Assembly (NCBI RefSeq): GCF_021130785.1
Contig: NC_060212.1
Coordinates: 143,350,001-143,414,000 of the forward strand
DNA length: 64,000 nucleotides
Origin: Homalodisca vitripennis
Taxonomy: Eukaryota > Arthropoda > Insecta > Hemiptera > Cicadellidae
Direction of reading: 5' to 3'
The first letter of the stretch is position 1, and every line of letters starts with the position of its first letter. The notes beneath the pieces are model-generated. The model ran no database searches and was not told the origin of the DNA. It saw only the letters and a list, made by a program, of their open reading frames with translations. This document shows positions 22,523-35,000 of the stretch, one piece after another. Position numbers and translations under genes: made by a program.

Positions 22523-22960
22523 ATTTTTTCATTCATTCGCCCGCGCTTAACAAACAAATTATAGATCTAAAAAAGTAATAATTCTAATCAATGTATGGTC
22601 ATGGCTCCTAACCTGAGAGAGAGAGAGATCATTTTTTTAATTTAAAATAAAGATATATATTTACTGTTTAAGAAAATACCTCAAGAGTAGTAAAGCAATT
22701 CGAATTCGAAGCTGGAAAAGTTAAAAGTTAAAAATATTTTTTATATGTGCTAACTGATGCCAACTTCCTGATTGTTCAGTGGTCATACTGTTCCACTGAA
22801 CTGTCTTGGTTTTGTATCTATGTCCTGTCGATATTGTGTTTTAAAATTAGAGAATTTTTATGGAATTGGTTGAAAGTCGGTGTTTCTTATCTTGGTGGTT
22901 ATAGGCTAGTTAAATATTTCATTATAAATTATCTTAGATAGTTTTATACACCTTTTAAGC
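22523..22960 (+). promoter_or_regulatory. SEH1: presumed SEH1 promoter and 5'UTR region
   Basis: The 438 bases between the TIR element and the SEH1 ATG must hold the transcription start unless a distal exon exists. A GAGAGAGAGAG run lies at 22616-22627; no clear TATA box or initiator can be singled out. Confidence 0.35.
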
Positions 22961-23074
22961 ATGTTGTTTGAGGCTCATAGTATTAACGCTGAACATAAAG
23001 ATCTCATACACGATGTCGCCTATGATTTTTATGGTCAAAGAATGGCGACATGTTCGAGCGATCAGTTTGTAAAG
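22961..23074 (+). CDS. SEH1: SEH1 coding exon 1
   Basis: 38 codons starting [19 protein letters not shown] and ending CSSDQFVK, then donor GTTAGT. This is the start of blade 1 of the propeller. The ATG is chosen because homologues begin about ten residues before HKDLIHDV. Confidence 0.93.
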
Positions 23075-26000
23075 GTTAGTATTCATAGGTGCTTTAAATA
23101 ATCGCCACACTATATCAGATCAATTTGTTTCTTTTTTCAAAAATTGAGAGGTAAATACCTTTATTAACTACTTCATATAAGGCTGGTTTTTTACAACAGG
23201 AAATACTTTTAAAAGTGAAGGAAAGCATAAAAAATTAACAAAAATATGTAGGCTTCAGCAAGGAGCACCAGAGATTGCAGTTGATGGAGGAGCCTATTTT
23301 GACCCATGATCTTGAAGCAGCCAATGAGGACTGAGCTCAATAATTAAATTCATTAGTTTTGGGTTTGTACAGTACAACACTAGGGTAGGGTAGGGTATGA
23401 TAAGCAGACCCAGTTTTTTATATCAAAGAATGTAGTCCTTCGATACCTAATATCGCATGCTCAAATCCTAGACTATCAATCGATATAAAAAAGTACCTAT
23501 AGTCCTCAATAACAATCATGTTTTAAATTAAAATATGAAAAAATATTTGCAGTGATCAAACAAATTATTATAACAAAAATTAGGAAAACTAAAGACGACC
23601 ATATTTGCTCCTCTCACAGTTACAGTTGTTTCTTTCCCACAAATTTCACATAATGGATTTTTCGGTACAAGTCGAACATGTTTGAGGCCACGAAAAACAT
23701 GTCTTAATCATCTTTCAAAGCAATGTGTAGTTTTTTTCTAAAATTGACTGACATTTTTAATAATCGAAACTAGCCTACTTTATGTAAAATTGGGGTAGGG
23801 TCCAATAAGCGGACCCGGTTTTTTTTTATATCGAAGAATATAATCATCGATACCTAATATTCGCATATCGAATCATAGACTATCAATCGATATAAAAGTA
23901 CCTATAGTCCTCAATAACAATCATATGTTTAAATTAAAATGTGAATTTAATGATAACAAATAATAAATGAACATAACCAAAATCAGGGAAACTCATAACT
24001 TTAACTAAATGAAACAGAACGAAAACGTTTTTACTAAAGTTGTGTCCACCATTACCTTCTTTTTTTGCATCTGAAGACGACCATGTTAGCTCCTCTGACA
24101 GTTACATTTGTTACCTTTCCACAAATATCACATAATGGATTCTTAGGTACTAACCCAACATCCTGAAGCCATAAAAAACATGTTTTATCGTCTTTTAAAG
24201 CAATTTCGTGAAGCTTCCTAAGATTGACAGCCATTTTTAATACACAATGTTACTTATGTGAAATTTAAAATATTACCTTAATTGTATTATTTGAAAGTGT
24301 TTACAGCTGTTCATATAGATTATTTGAGTTAATTGTTAAAAATAATTCATCAGTATCGATTGATTATATCGATGGTTATGATTAAGTAATATCGTTTGCC
24401 AATTTCGATATAAAAAAAACCGGGTCCGCTTATTGGACCCTACCCGAAATATTACCCTATGTGTATTATTTTAAAGTGTTTGCAGCTGTTGATATAGATT
24501 ATTTAAGTTAATAGTTTAAAATAATTAATCAGTATCGATTGATTAATATCGATGGTTATGATTAAGTAGACTTGCCATACGTCCCGGTTTGGCCGGGACA
24601 GTCCCGGTTTTGCAAGCTTGTCCCGATGTCCCGCCCGGTTGCCTGCTTGTCCCGGTCACATCAGAGGAGCCGAATGTTTAAAACAATTGAGCTAGGCCTA
24701 GTTGTAGTTTAGTCTAGAGGTTCACGACTACACAACTACAAAAGACTACAAAAAAGATGTTAAACTTGTTCCTATAGTTGTGCGTTATTTTAAACAGGAA
24801 TCTGGTGTGCAAGTCAAGCTATTAGACTTTTAAGTCTGTACCAGGCGAAACCGCTGGAATATTTTTTAATCACCTGATGACAGTTGTTAAAGAAAACAAA
24901 TTAGAAGAGAAAGTTGTAGGATTTTGTGGTGATAACCTGCAATACAAACTTCGGTGGAGTAAAGAGAAGAAGGAAAAACAATGTATTTGCTCTTATAAAG
25001 AATGAACTTGGAAGATCAATAAATGGTATTGGTTGTGGTGCTCATATCGTCCACAACGCTGTCCAGACTGCTGTAGGTGTGCTTCCCATTGAAATCGGGG
25101 CCCTTGTGAAAATCTACAAGTATTTTCACATTTACACTGTAAGGGTTACTCAACTCAAAGAATTCTGCGAATTTGCAGATATTGAACACCGCAAATTAAT
25201 ACAACACGGAAATACTAGATTTCTCTCCCTTATGTCAGCAATTGAAAGGATGATTCAAATGTTTTCTGCTTTGAAAGAGTACTTCTTGTCTCAGGAAATG
25301 TGTCCATCTCTGATAAAGAACTTCTTTGATAACGAGCGAGGTAAAGTGTTCCTATGGTTTGTACATGGTCAGATAGCATTGTTTAATAAAACTATTTTAG
25401 CCATGGAGAAAAACAAATCCAGTGCTATTGATGTTGTACATGCCTTACAAAAGTTGAAGGAAAATTTGCAAGAAAGAAAGGAGTCTAACTTCATCCCATA
25501 TGGAGCAAAAACGGTCCTTAAAACACTTAAGTTTACCCTTTTAAGCAATGTTGACTGTAACCAAATGACCAGTGATTTTAACGAATTTTACAGTAGGTCT
25601 ATTTCTTACATTACACTTTGGGAAGATAGTTTTGGAGAAGCTCAAAATTTCGTCTGGGTCAATGAAAACAGCATTTCATGGGAAAACATTTAAAGAATTG
25701 CAGAAGTAATTAATAAAAGTACCGGAAAACTCAAGATAAAAATCGACGAACATTTTGATGAGCTTGTCCTTGCCAAGAGATTTTGGCAAAAATCAAAAGT
25801 AGAAGTATGGAAAAAAGAAGACTAGAAGAAATCAAGTGAAGACAAATGGATGGAGCTGTTCCATTCTTTTAAACAGCAGAATATTTCAGTGCCAAATCTT
25901 GGACTTATAATTGAATATGTTTACTGTCTTCCTGGAACATCTGATCCAGTTGAAAGAGTTTTCTCCATGATGAACATTGCCTGGAGTGATGATCGAGGAA

Positions 26001-29000
26001 TAATGCATGAATCCACAGTTCGAAATTTAATGTTATGCAAAGTTAACTTTGCAGTTAGCTGCACTGAATTTTATGAAAAAATCAAAAACAAAAAAGACTT
26101 ATTGAGAAAGATCTGCTCTAGTGAAAAATACGAATGGTATAAAAAGTAAGCCTTGCTTTTACATTTTATAGTTGTCAATGTTTTTAAGGTATAGCCTGAG
26201 TAAGCTTGTACTGTTTAATGGTTTCAATTTATTTAACGAAAGCCGTGTAAAAATAATAACCCAAACTGTATTTTTATTGTTACAAGATATAATCACTTTT
26301 ATTCTATTTAGAAATTAAATTAAATTCATACAATTATACACAAAGTTTTATGGTTTTTATTTTGAATTTGACTTCATATTTATCCCCCTCACGCATTTCA
26401 AACAGAGGCGTCCCGGTTGGCCGGTGAAAAATTATGGCAAGCCTATGATTAAGTAATATCGTTTGCCAATTTCGATGTAAAAAAACCAGATCCGCTTATA
26501 ATACCCTACCCCAACACTGTAATAAAGGTCTGTGTTGGCCACAGTACGCCTTGCCAGGTGACAGTTGATCTGTTGTGCCAACTGCACTCTTTTGTGGTCT
26601 TTACTATGGCTGCAGTATAGTAAGCGACCACCAACACAATATTATGGATTCATCAGTATTCATAACCATCCTAAGGACTGAAAACAAGATGTTGGACCAA
26701 ATGACGTAATAGATATTTCAAAGAACAGTATTTTTTGGCTAGTTTTAATTTTAGGAATTAATGTATAAATATTAATATAATTTACAAATTAAGATTTAAT
26801 AGATAATTACAACAAAAGAATAACATTTACTTGCCCTATGTATTTTAAAGGATAAACGTGACTGCTAGTGAAACAACGAAGACACTTACGTCATTGTTCT
26901 TGCTGCCATTAGCCAATAACGTCACTGTTTCTGTGCCATTACTCAATAACAAAACACATGATTTTAATTTTCAATTTATTTCCAAACACGTTTTTACTTT
27001 GAATAAATTTTGTCAATGATGTCGAATTGAATTAAGTTTTAGACTTTAAAAATGTTAATATAGAGAAGCTATAATTTTATATGTAAAAGAAATGAATTTT
27101 TTTAAATGTATGAAATAACCAAACTGTATTTAACTCTTGAGCCATGTAGTACTAACTATTACGGGTAGATTACGATAAGTGGACCCGGTTTTTTTTATAT
27201 AAAAATTATCAAACGATATATAATTATTATACACATTGGTTTAATCAACCAATAATAACAACAATAATAATGATAATAATGTTTGGTATTCATTTCAATA
27301 ATAACTAAATCATCTGTACCAACTTTAAACTCATTTTCAAATTCTAAACACAATTTGTTCTATCAGTAGCTGCTTTTAAATAAAAAAAATATAATTAACT
27401 ATAGAAAACTAAACAAAATAACACTTAAAGATGGTTTACTGTGTCTTTCAGTTTCAAGATGTTTGTTTTGTTGTTACATTTTTTTATTATTTCATTGACA
27501 TTTTTCCTGTCAACTGTCTTAATTTTATTGTTAATGGTTATGATTCCTTTATTATTTATGACATTACATAATTGTTTAAACTATTTCTATTAATTTGAAA
27601 CATGTGAGTAATTTAATGTTTTAGGTACGTTGGATATCGATTGATAGTTCTGTTATTTGGTTTATAAAGTATCGATGATTGTATTATTACAATCATCGAT
27701 ACTTGATGAAACCGGATCTGCTTATCATACTCTGCCCACTATTACTTCACAGGGTAGACATGTTTCATAGCATTTAAAAAATGCTTAAATGGGGCACCTC
27801 GGATTTAACAGATCTAGATCCTTTTTTTGCAGCCATTTAAAACATTGTTCTGTGTTTATAAAAGCATTTTGAGCCAATATTTGCATATTCATCGCCACTG
27901 TTTTTGTCGTCACTAGCCTTCTCTTACATAAACGAAATAACAGCTGGTAATGACGTCATTGGTCTAAATAAAGAATGCTGGCAATGATTAATTATAAATA
28001 TAGTTTAAATGTATTTGAGAGTATCGAGAAAGATTAGCTGAAAATTTGTATTGGTAGAACAAAATGTGAAAATCAGCCACTTTGGTTTTCTGTGTTGTTG
28101 GCAGTTATAGAATGGTTGGTAAACCACTGAAGCGTTGAGTTCCTCTCTACAAAAGAATTAATTTTTATGTTAATTACTCATCAATGTTTTTTCAGGTTTG
28201 GGACCAAGATGAGGACGAGAACTGGATACTCACAGCGACATGGAAAGCTCACAGTGGCTCTGTTTGGAAGGTGACTTGGGCACATCCCGAGTTTGGTCAG
28301 GTTTTAGCCACATGCAGCTTTGACCGAACTGGGGCTATCTGGGAGGAGATAGGTAATTTATATATAATAGATCTTACAGTAGCTGGATAAATTTAAAGAT
28401 TTTCACACCTAATGTATAGCTTCTGAGCAGTAGTGTAACTAAGGGGTGGTGAGGGAGATAGAATCCCCGAAAAGCCAAATACAACACTAACAATAGATTA
28501 ATGCTTAACCAGTTGGCTTTCTTCAGATGGAACATTACTGTCACTGATGACTCACGCCAGACATACTCATCAAAGGCACAAGGGAAGAAACAGTATCGCA
28601 AAATTGTAAATGAGAGTCACTTGCACGTCCAAGTCATCAAGTTACGATGTCTGAATGCTCTAAGGTTCTACTCTCGAATGCGGGAGTAAGTCTTGGAGTC
28701 GGGAGTTTGATTCTCGTGCCTGACAGGGATATTTGCGGTGTGGTATACACTTATATGAGAGTCACTGGTCTGTGGTAAAGATGGTGGGAGGACCCACATT
28801 AAATTAACGGTGGATAGTGTGGGTCCAAGTTGACGGGATCTGTATATTGTGGAGCAACCGAGTTTTCTACACATAAAGTAGCTATGGTGGGAAAGGGTTG
28901 ATTCACTGTGAACGTTGAGTTTAGCTCCAGTTTATCATGTTTGATGTTATCGGTAATTATTACTGTTCTCTGCCTTCTAGAATAAAGGTATGATTCATTT

Positions 29001-32000
29001 AAAGACATACAGGTAGCTCTGACACCATGATCAAACATCTTTAACAGTAGTAATACTTAGTGGTCCACACAATCAAAATCCTTAAACAAGTCATAGAACA
29101 CACCTGCAGTGGCCTGCGATCTGTCCAAGGGTTCAGTAATTTCATTTATAGACTGTTTTAAAGCAGAACCTGTGTTAAGCTTTTTTCTGAACCCATATTG
29201 TTTAATTTAACACTTAAAGCGCCAAACAGTTTCAGCACTCTGGATTAGCACTCATTTATTATAAAAAAATTAAAATTAGATTTTCTCAACGCTAATTTTA
29301 ATTTCTTTTTTTAGTTAACAAAATAAAACAGAAACTGCAAAAAATATCTTTTATCATATTTATTGACCAAAATACACATGATTTACTATTTAGCGTTCCA
29401 GCTCCTTTATAAATTTTACCCAATGCTTAAAGAACTCTGTTACTGTTTCCTTTTTTTAATTATGTATATAAGTGATGACATTGCATGCTTATATGTACTA
29501 GAATAGAACTAGAAAATAAGTATATTAAATATTTAATACTTACTTTAAGTTATTATAAAAAATTAAATTTACATGCCATAAATATGAAAACAAAATATTT
29601 TTCCAAATTCTTAGTCCTCTAACGGGTGTTATTTTTCTAATTACAAAATAGTTTTCAGATGTTTATAGAAGTAAATAAAAGATTGTAACACTTATTGGAG
29701 TAAAAAACAAGCCTAAATATAAATAATAAAAATAAATGTAAAATTTCTGAACAAGAGCCAAAATACATAATTATAAATATAAGGAGTAAAAATATTTCTA
29801 CGAGGAAAAAAGACTTTTATACAGTAAATGTAGGGTTAACAAATAAAAAAGTATACATTTGGTATGTAATACTGGGTAATATGCATATCCTAAAAGTTGG
29901 GCAGGGTGTGAAAATGAGAATCGTCTGTATTTCGCCATTCAAGAAACTTTATTTCAAAAAGTTTATAAATATATAACTTTCATAAAAAGATGTTCATATA
30001 ACACATAAAACTACACAGTAGTTTACCGATCAACTATTCGCACTGCTTCAACAGGATATGAAGAAGAACACAAGAGCTGCCCGGCGAGGCAGTGACGTAC
30101 ACATAAATGCGCTTGCGGCATTGAGCAGTAACTACCAAACTGCCAGCTGTTCAACAGAAACCGGTCCAGTATTGATCAATAAACACAAAGGTTGTCACGT
30201 GATGTGGCACAGCCCCGCTACACTACTGTAACATACACCCCGCACAGTCTAGCGGACAAACTCTGAACTAACAGTGCAAAATAGTAAAAACAAGTATATT
30301 GCGCGTCTACGCGCTTACAGCGTTTAGAGCAAAGTCGATCCTCGCGCGCATATGCGCTTACAGCGCTTTAAGGGTTAAAAAGATAATTTCCTTCAAAGTA
30401 TTTAAGTAACCTATAAACTTAAATCTTCTCAAATATCTTGGAAAATTGACACAACTCTGACACTGGACGGTAGTTGTTTACATCTGTATTCACCCTTTTT
30501 GAAAACTGGTGAAATTTGAGAGTATTTAAGTTTGTCCATATGAAACTAACCATGAACTACCAAATAAAGTGATTTACATTATTTAGCAAGAAATATATGT
30601 GAAAAATAATGAAAACCACATTAGTAGGAATCAACTTTTTTATAGGGTGAAAAACATACAGAGTACCCACAATGTGGTGTTCTGGGTTCACCTACTCCAA
30701 TCTGACAACTTTGACAAATGACTGACCACAATTTTAACATATAAATTTCTAAAATGGGTATTCCTACTTACAACAAAGTAGAATGTTTGTTTAATTGCAG
30801 TATTTCTATGTACATTGTGTTATATGAGAGAAAGTTATGTATTTTTTAACTAATGTAAGGTTTTCTTAAATTGCAATATTTTTCTTAACAATTTATGTTT
30901 GTGTGTTTTTCTTTTGTGAAGTTGGTGAAGGGACAAGTCCAGGAGAACGTGGGTTGCGTCACTGGGTGCGTCGAACCAATTTGGTAGACTCCCGTACATC
31001 AGTTACCGACGTAAAATTCGGCCCTAAGTCCTTGGGCCTCGTACTGGCCACCTGTTCAGCTGATGGAGTTATCCGTATATACGAGGCTCCAGACGTCATG
31101 AATCTCAGTCAATGGACACTCCAACACGAAGTCTCCTGCAAACTGCCTTGTAGCTGCCTCACATGGAGTCCTTCATTCTCAAGGTAAAAATCCTCTGATA
31201 GATTTTACTTTTACCTAATAAAGGCTGATGTGACACTTGATTTCAAGAAAAAATTATTCTATTTCGGATTGTTCAAGGTTAACCAGCACAACCAAGAATT
31301 TGAATTAATTTGTAAATTGAACTTTATAGTTTCATACATAATTTGCCTTGTGTTTGCTATTAAAATTAATCCAGATCATTAATAGCAACGATTCTTCTTT
31401 TTAATGTGTAAAAAATATACATTAGGGTAAGGTGTTTGGAATTTTTGATTTCTGGTCTTTGGAATAACTGTTTCAGTTTTGGAGTTTCAGCAAGAAATTG
31501 ACAAACTAACACCTGCACTTATGAATGTGAAATTATAACCAAACATTTTATGAATTTAGTTATTAATTTCATCTTTCAAAGATAAAAAATATTGAGTGGG
31601 ACTTTAGGAAGCTTTTTGAATTCAAAAATACTCCTCTAACTCCTAAATAGTTGTGCCTGTTAGTTAAGGGAAAGTGGGGTCAAACTAAAAGCCTAAAAAG
31701 CCAGAAAGCAACAATCCTGTGACACACAGATTTCTGATTGGAAAGCGTACCTTTAATGTATAGAACATCTTATTTATAATTAGTGAAGGAGTTGACTTGT
31801 ATTAAGAATTAAAAACTTATACTAAGATAACAATTTGACTAAGTGGATGTGTAGGATGCAGCCAGCGATGATTGCAGTGGGTAGTGATGACAGCAACCCC
31901 AGCACGGGCAGCAAGGTTCTGCTACTGGAGTACAGTGACAACTCCCGCCGATGGACAAAGACCGATTCAGTACCCAGCGTGTGTGATGCTGTACACGACA

Positions 32001-35000
32001 TTGCCTTTGCACCTAACCTGGGTCGCAGCTACCACCTGTTAGCAGTTGCTACCAAGGACGTGCGCATACTCACGCTCAAGCCCAAAATGTGAGTAGCCTA
32101 CACTAAATGGAGCAAGAGTTGTGAATTCATCATTATTTTTATTGTACAATTTTAGTTACAAATTCCTTTTGGTTGAATTGGCTTACATAAGTTGTTAGTA
32201 ATACAACTGAATGGATCATAAACACATTATTCTTTAACCCTTTCCATGCTGTAGACGGATATATTAAAATGGTAGACTTGGACCAAAACACCAAATACAG
32301 TTATATCCGATATTATAGATTATGTCTCTTGGAGAGTTTTTTAGTTCACAAAAGACCTTAGTAATGCCCGGTGCATGCTCTGCTTATCGCTGTTGCCAAG
32401 GAAGTATTTATAAACGACCTTCACTCTGCGGCAGGGGTAGGGGAGTGTCCTTTGTCTAACTCCGTTCACCTGATCGTCAGTTCTGTGTCTCCTACAGAGC
32501 CGTAACGAGGTGTATTTAATTTAATTAAAATATATTTGTAATAAACAATTTTTTAGTAATTGTTATTTTTTATTTTTATCAATAAATACGCAAATTTTAA
32601 GTAAAACTTCCTGTTTTATACTTTTTTGCTTTTAACTTTTATAATTTAACTATATTAAAAATTAGTTTTGAACTTGTCTTTGTGTTATAGGAAAGTTAAT
32701 GGATTTATTAGTGGCATATGAAGGGTTAATTAAACAAATTTTGGATTCATTTTTACAGTTCTCTAAAAATACAAACATACAAGAAAACATATCTGCAAAT
32801 TATATTTTGAACAAATAAATCTGAAAAAATAAAACCCAAGTTTTTATGGTCAATTACTAATTAATGCTTTGTAAACATAATATACGAGGGCGGTTCAGAA
32901 AGTAAGTTTCTTTGGTTAATAAAAAAAATGCAGAATTTACAGATTTTTTATTACACACATTTTAAAGAGCAACTCTTACACTATTTTTCAACATAATTAC
33001 CAAAATTATTTAAACACTTATCACATCTGGTTACGAGCTTCTCAATACCCGCCGCGTAGAAGTCTGCCGCCTGTGCACGTAACCAGCCGCTAACGGAGTT
33101 TTTCAGTTCTTTGTCGTCTGTAAAGCGCTGAGATCCCAGCCATTTCTTCATATTGGGAAAAAGGTGAAAATCGCTGGGCGCCAAATCTGGACTGTAGGGG
33201 GATGTTCAAAGATGTCCCAGCCAAAACTGTTCAAAACGTCCTGAGTTGGGCAGTTGTATGCGGCCGCGCATTGTCATGCAGGAGAACAATGCCCGAAGTC
33301 AACATTCCCCGCCTACGATTCTGTATAGCCCTTCTCAGTTTTTTGAGAGTGTCTGAATAGACTGTAGCATTTATGGTTGTCCCTCTTTCCATGAATTCCA
33401 CTAGAATAATCCCTTTTTTGTCCCAAAACACTGTTGCCATAAGTTTTCTTTTCGAAAATGTTTGGCGACATTTCACGGGTTTTCTTGGCGATGACGTGTG
33501 ACCCCATTCCATCGATTGTCTCTTTTGTTCGGTATTCACATAGGAGACCCATGTCTCGTCACCTGTCACAATCTGACTTCACCTTCTTCATGGTAGCGCG
33601 AAAGAAAGGTTAAAGCGGATTCCATTCTCTTCTTTTTGTGCTCATCAGTCAAAAGTTTAGGGACCCAACAAGCACAAAATTTGTGAAAACCAAGTCTCTG
33701 TGTCACTATCTCATACACTAGAGTTCTTGAGATATTAGGAAAAACTCAGAACGTTCTGTAATCGTGAATCTGCGATTTTCCCTAATCTTGTGGTCAATGC
33801 TCACAAGGTCGTCAGTAATGACAGATGGTCGGCCAGATCGCTTTTAATCGTGGACATTTGTGCGTCCATCATTAAAAAATTGGCACCATTTTCTCACGGC
33901 AGTGCAACTCATAATGTTTTCTCCATATATCGAACACAACTCACGATGAATTTCCACTGGTGGCATTTGTTTTGCCCACATGAATCGGATAACCAAACGT
34001 ACTTCACAGTAAGCGGGAGACTCGATAATGGTGGCCATTTTGAAAGCAGGGTTGTAGCACAACAAATAACATCACGACCTTCACAGCGGCACTGCCAGAC
34101 GCACACTGAATGGAGCCACACAGCGCTACTCGGATCATGCCGCTACCCCCACCCGTTAGCCAACTAGCCGACAAAGAAACTTACTTTCTGAACCGCCCTC
34201 GTACATATGGTATTTGTAACATGTGAATCGAGGAACTGTCTGTAAAAATGTTTAATAATTTGATTGGGATTTCAACACCACTAATTCCATATATGACAGC
34301 AAAAGTAAGATCTGCATTTGAACTTTTAAAGACAATAATAACACTTATAACAGTCATCTGTGAAATAAAAAACTAAAACAAAGTAAGTAATAGTAAAATT
34401 TATCTTTATTTATAACTCAGGAACTGACAATACTATGTTGTCTGTAGACCTTGTAGCTAAGATCCGATCTTCCATTAGTTATAGATGAAATTTGAAGTCA
34501 ATAGCACATTTGGTTTCTATTTTATACACATCTAAATATATAAAAGTGTATTTAAATTATATAAATCCCTTTCTGTATTTAATTATGTACAGTTTGAAAA
34601 GCCGTTTTTATTCAGAAATGTACAATAAATATATCTCCAAACAGGCAATGCCTTGGAGGTTTTCTTTGTTTCTCCTAAATGTGTTATAACTTTTAATCTA
34701 TCAGGAAATATGTGTGTGAGTGTGTACGGTCTGGATAGGTTAAAAACTGTAGCAGAGAATGACGTTAGTGAAAATAGTGTGTAGCAAGTATCAGGCCAAG
34801 CCATCTGAGACTCTCAATAGTGTTTTCTTATGTTTAATATTATGTAGTAATATATTGTTAACATTATTGTTGATAATGCTGGTGTAAATTTAGTAACTTA
34901 TTTTGGAGAAATAAAGTTTCTTTCTTTCTTTCAAAAAAAAAAATTTAAAGTAACTTTTTAATTGCATCGTGAAAATGAGTCACTCTCATTACAAGGAAAT

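Larger units (their letters stand above)
23383..26511. mobile_element. Merlin element (copy A) interrupted by two later insertions
   Basis: The left end GGGTAGGGTAGGGTATG (with an extra GGGTA unit) and the right end ATACCCTACCC are flanked by CAACACTA and CAACACTG, an 8-bp target duplication with one mismatch. It is split by a second Merlin copy (23793-24445) and by a hAT element (24569-26443). Without these it would be about 600 bp. The zinc-ribbon coding piece is frameshifted. It lies in SEH1 intron 1. Confidence 0.78.

Noticed and set aside
33790..34167. 125-codon plus ORF
   Set aside because: Antisense to the mariner transposase N-terminus.
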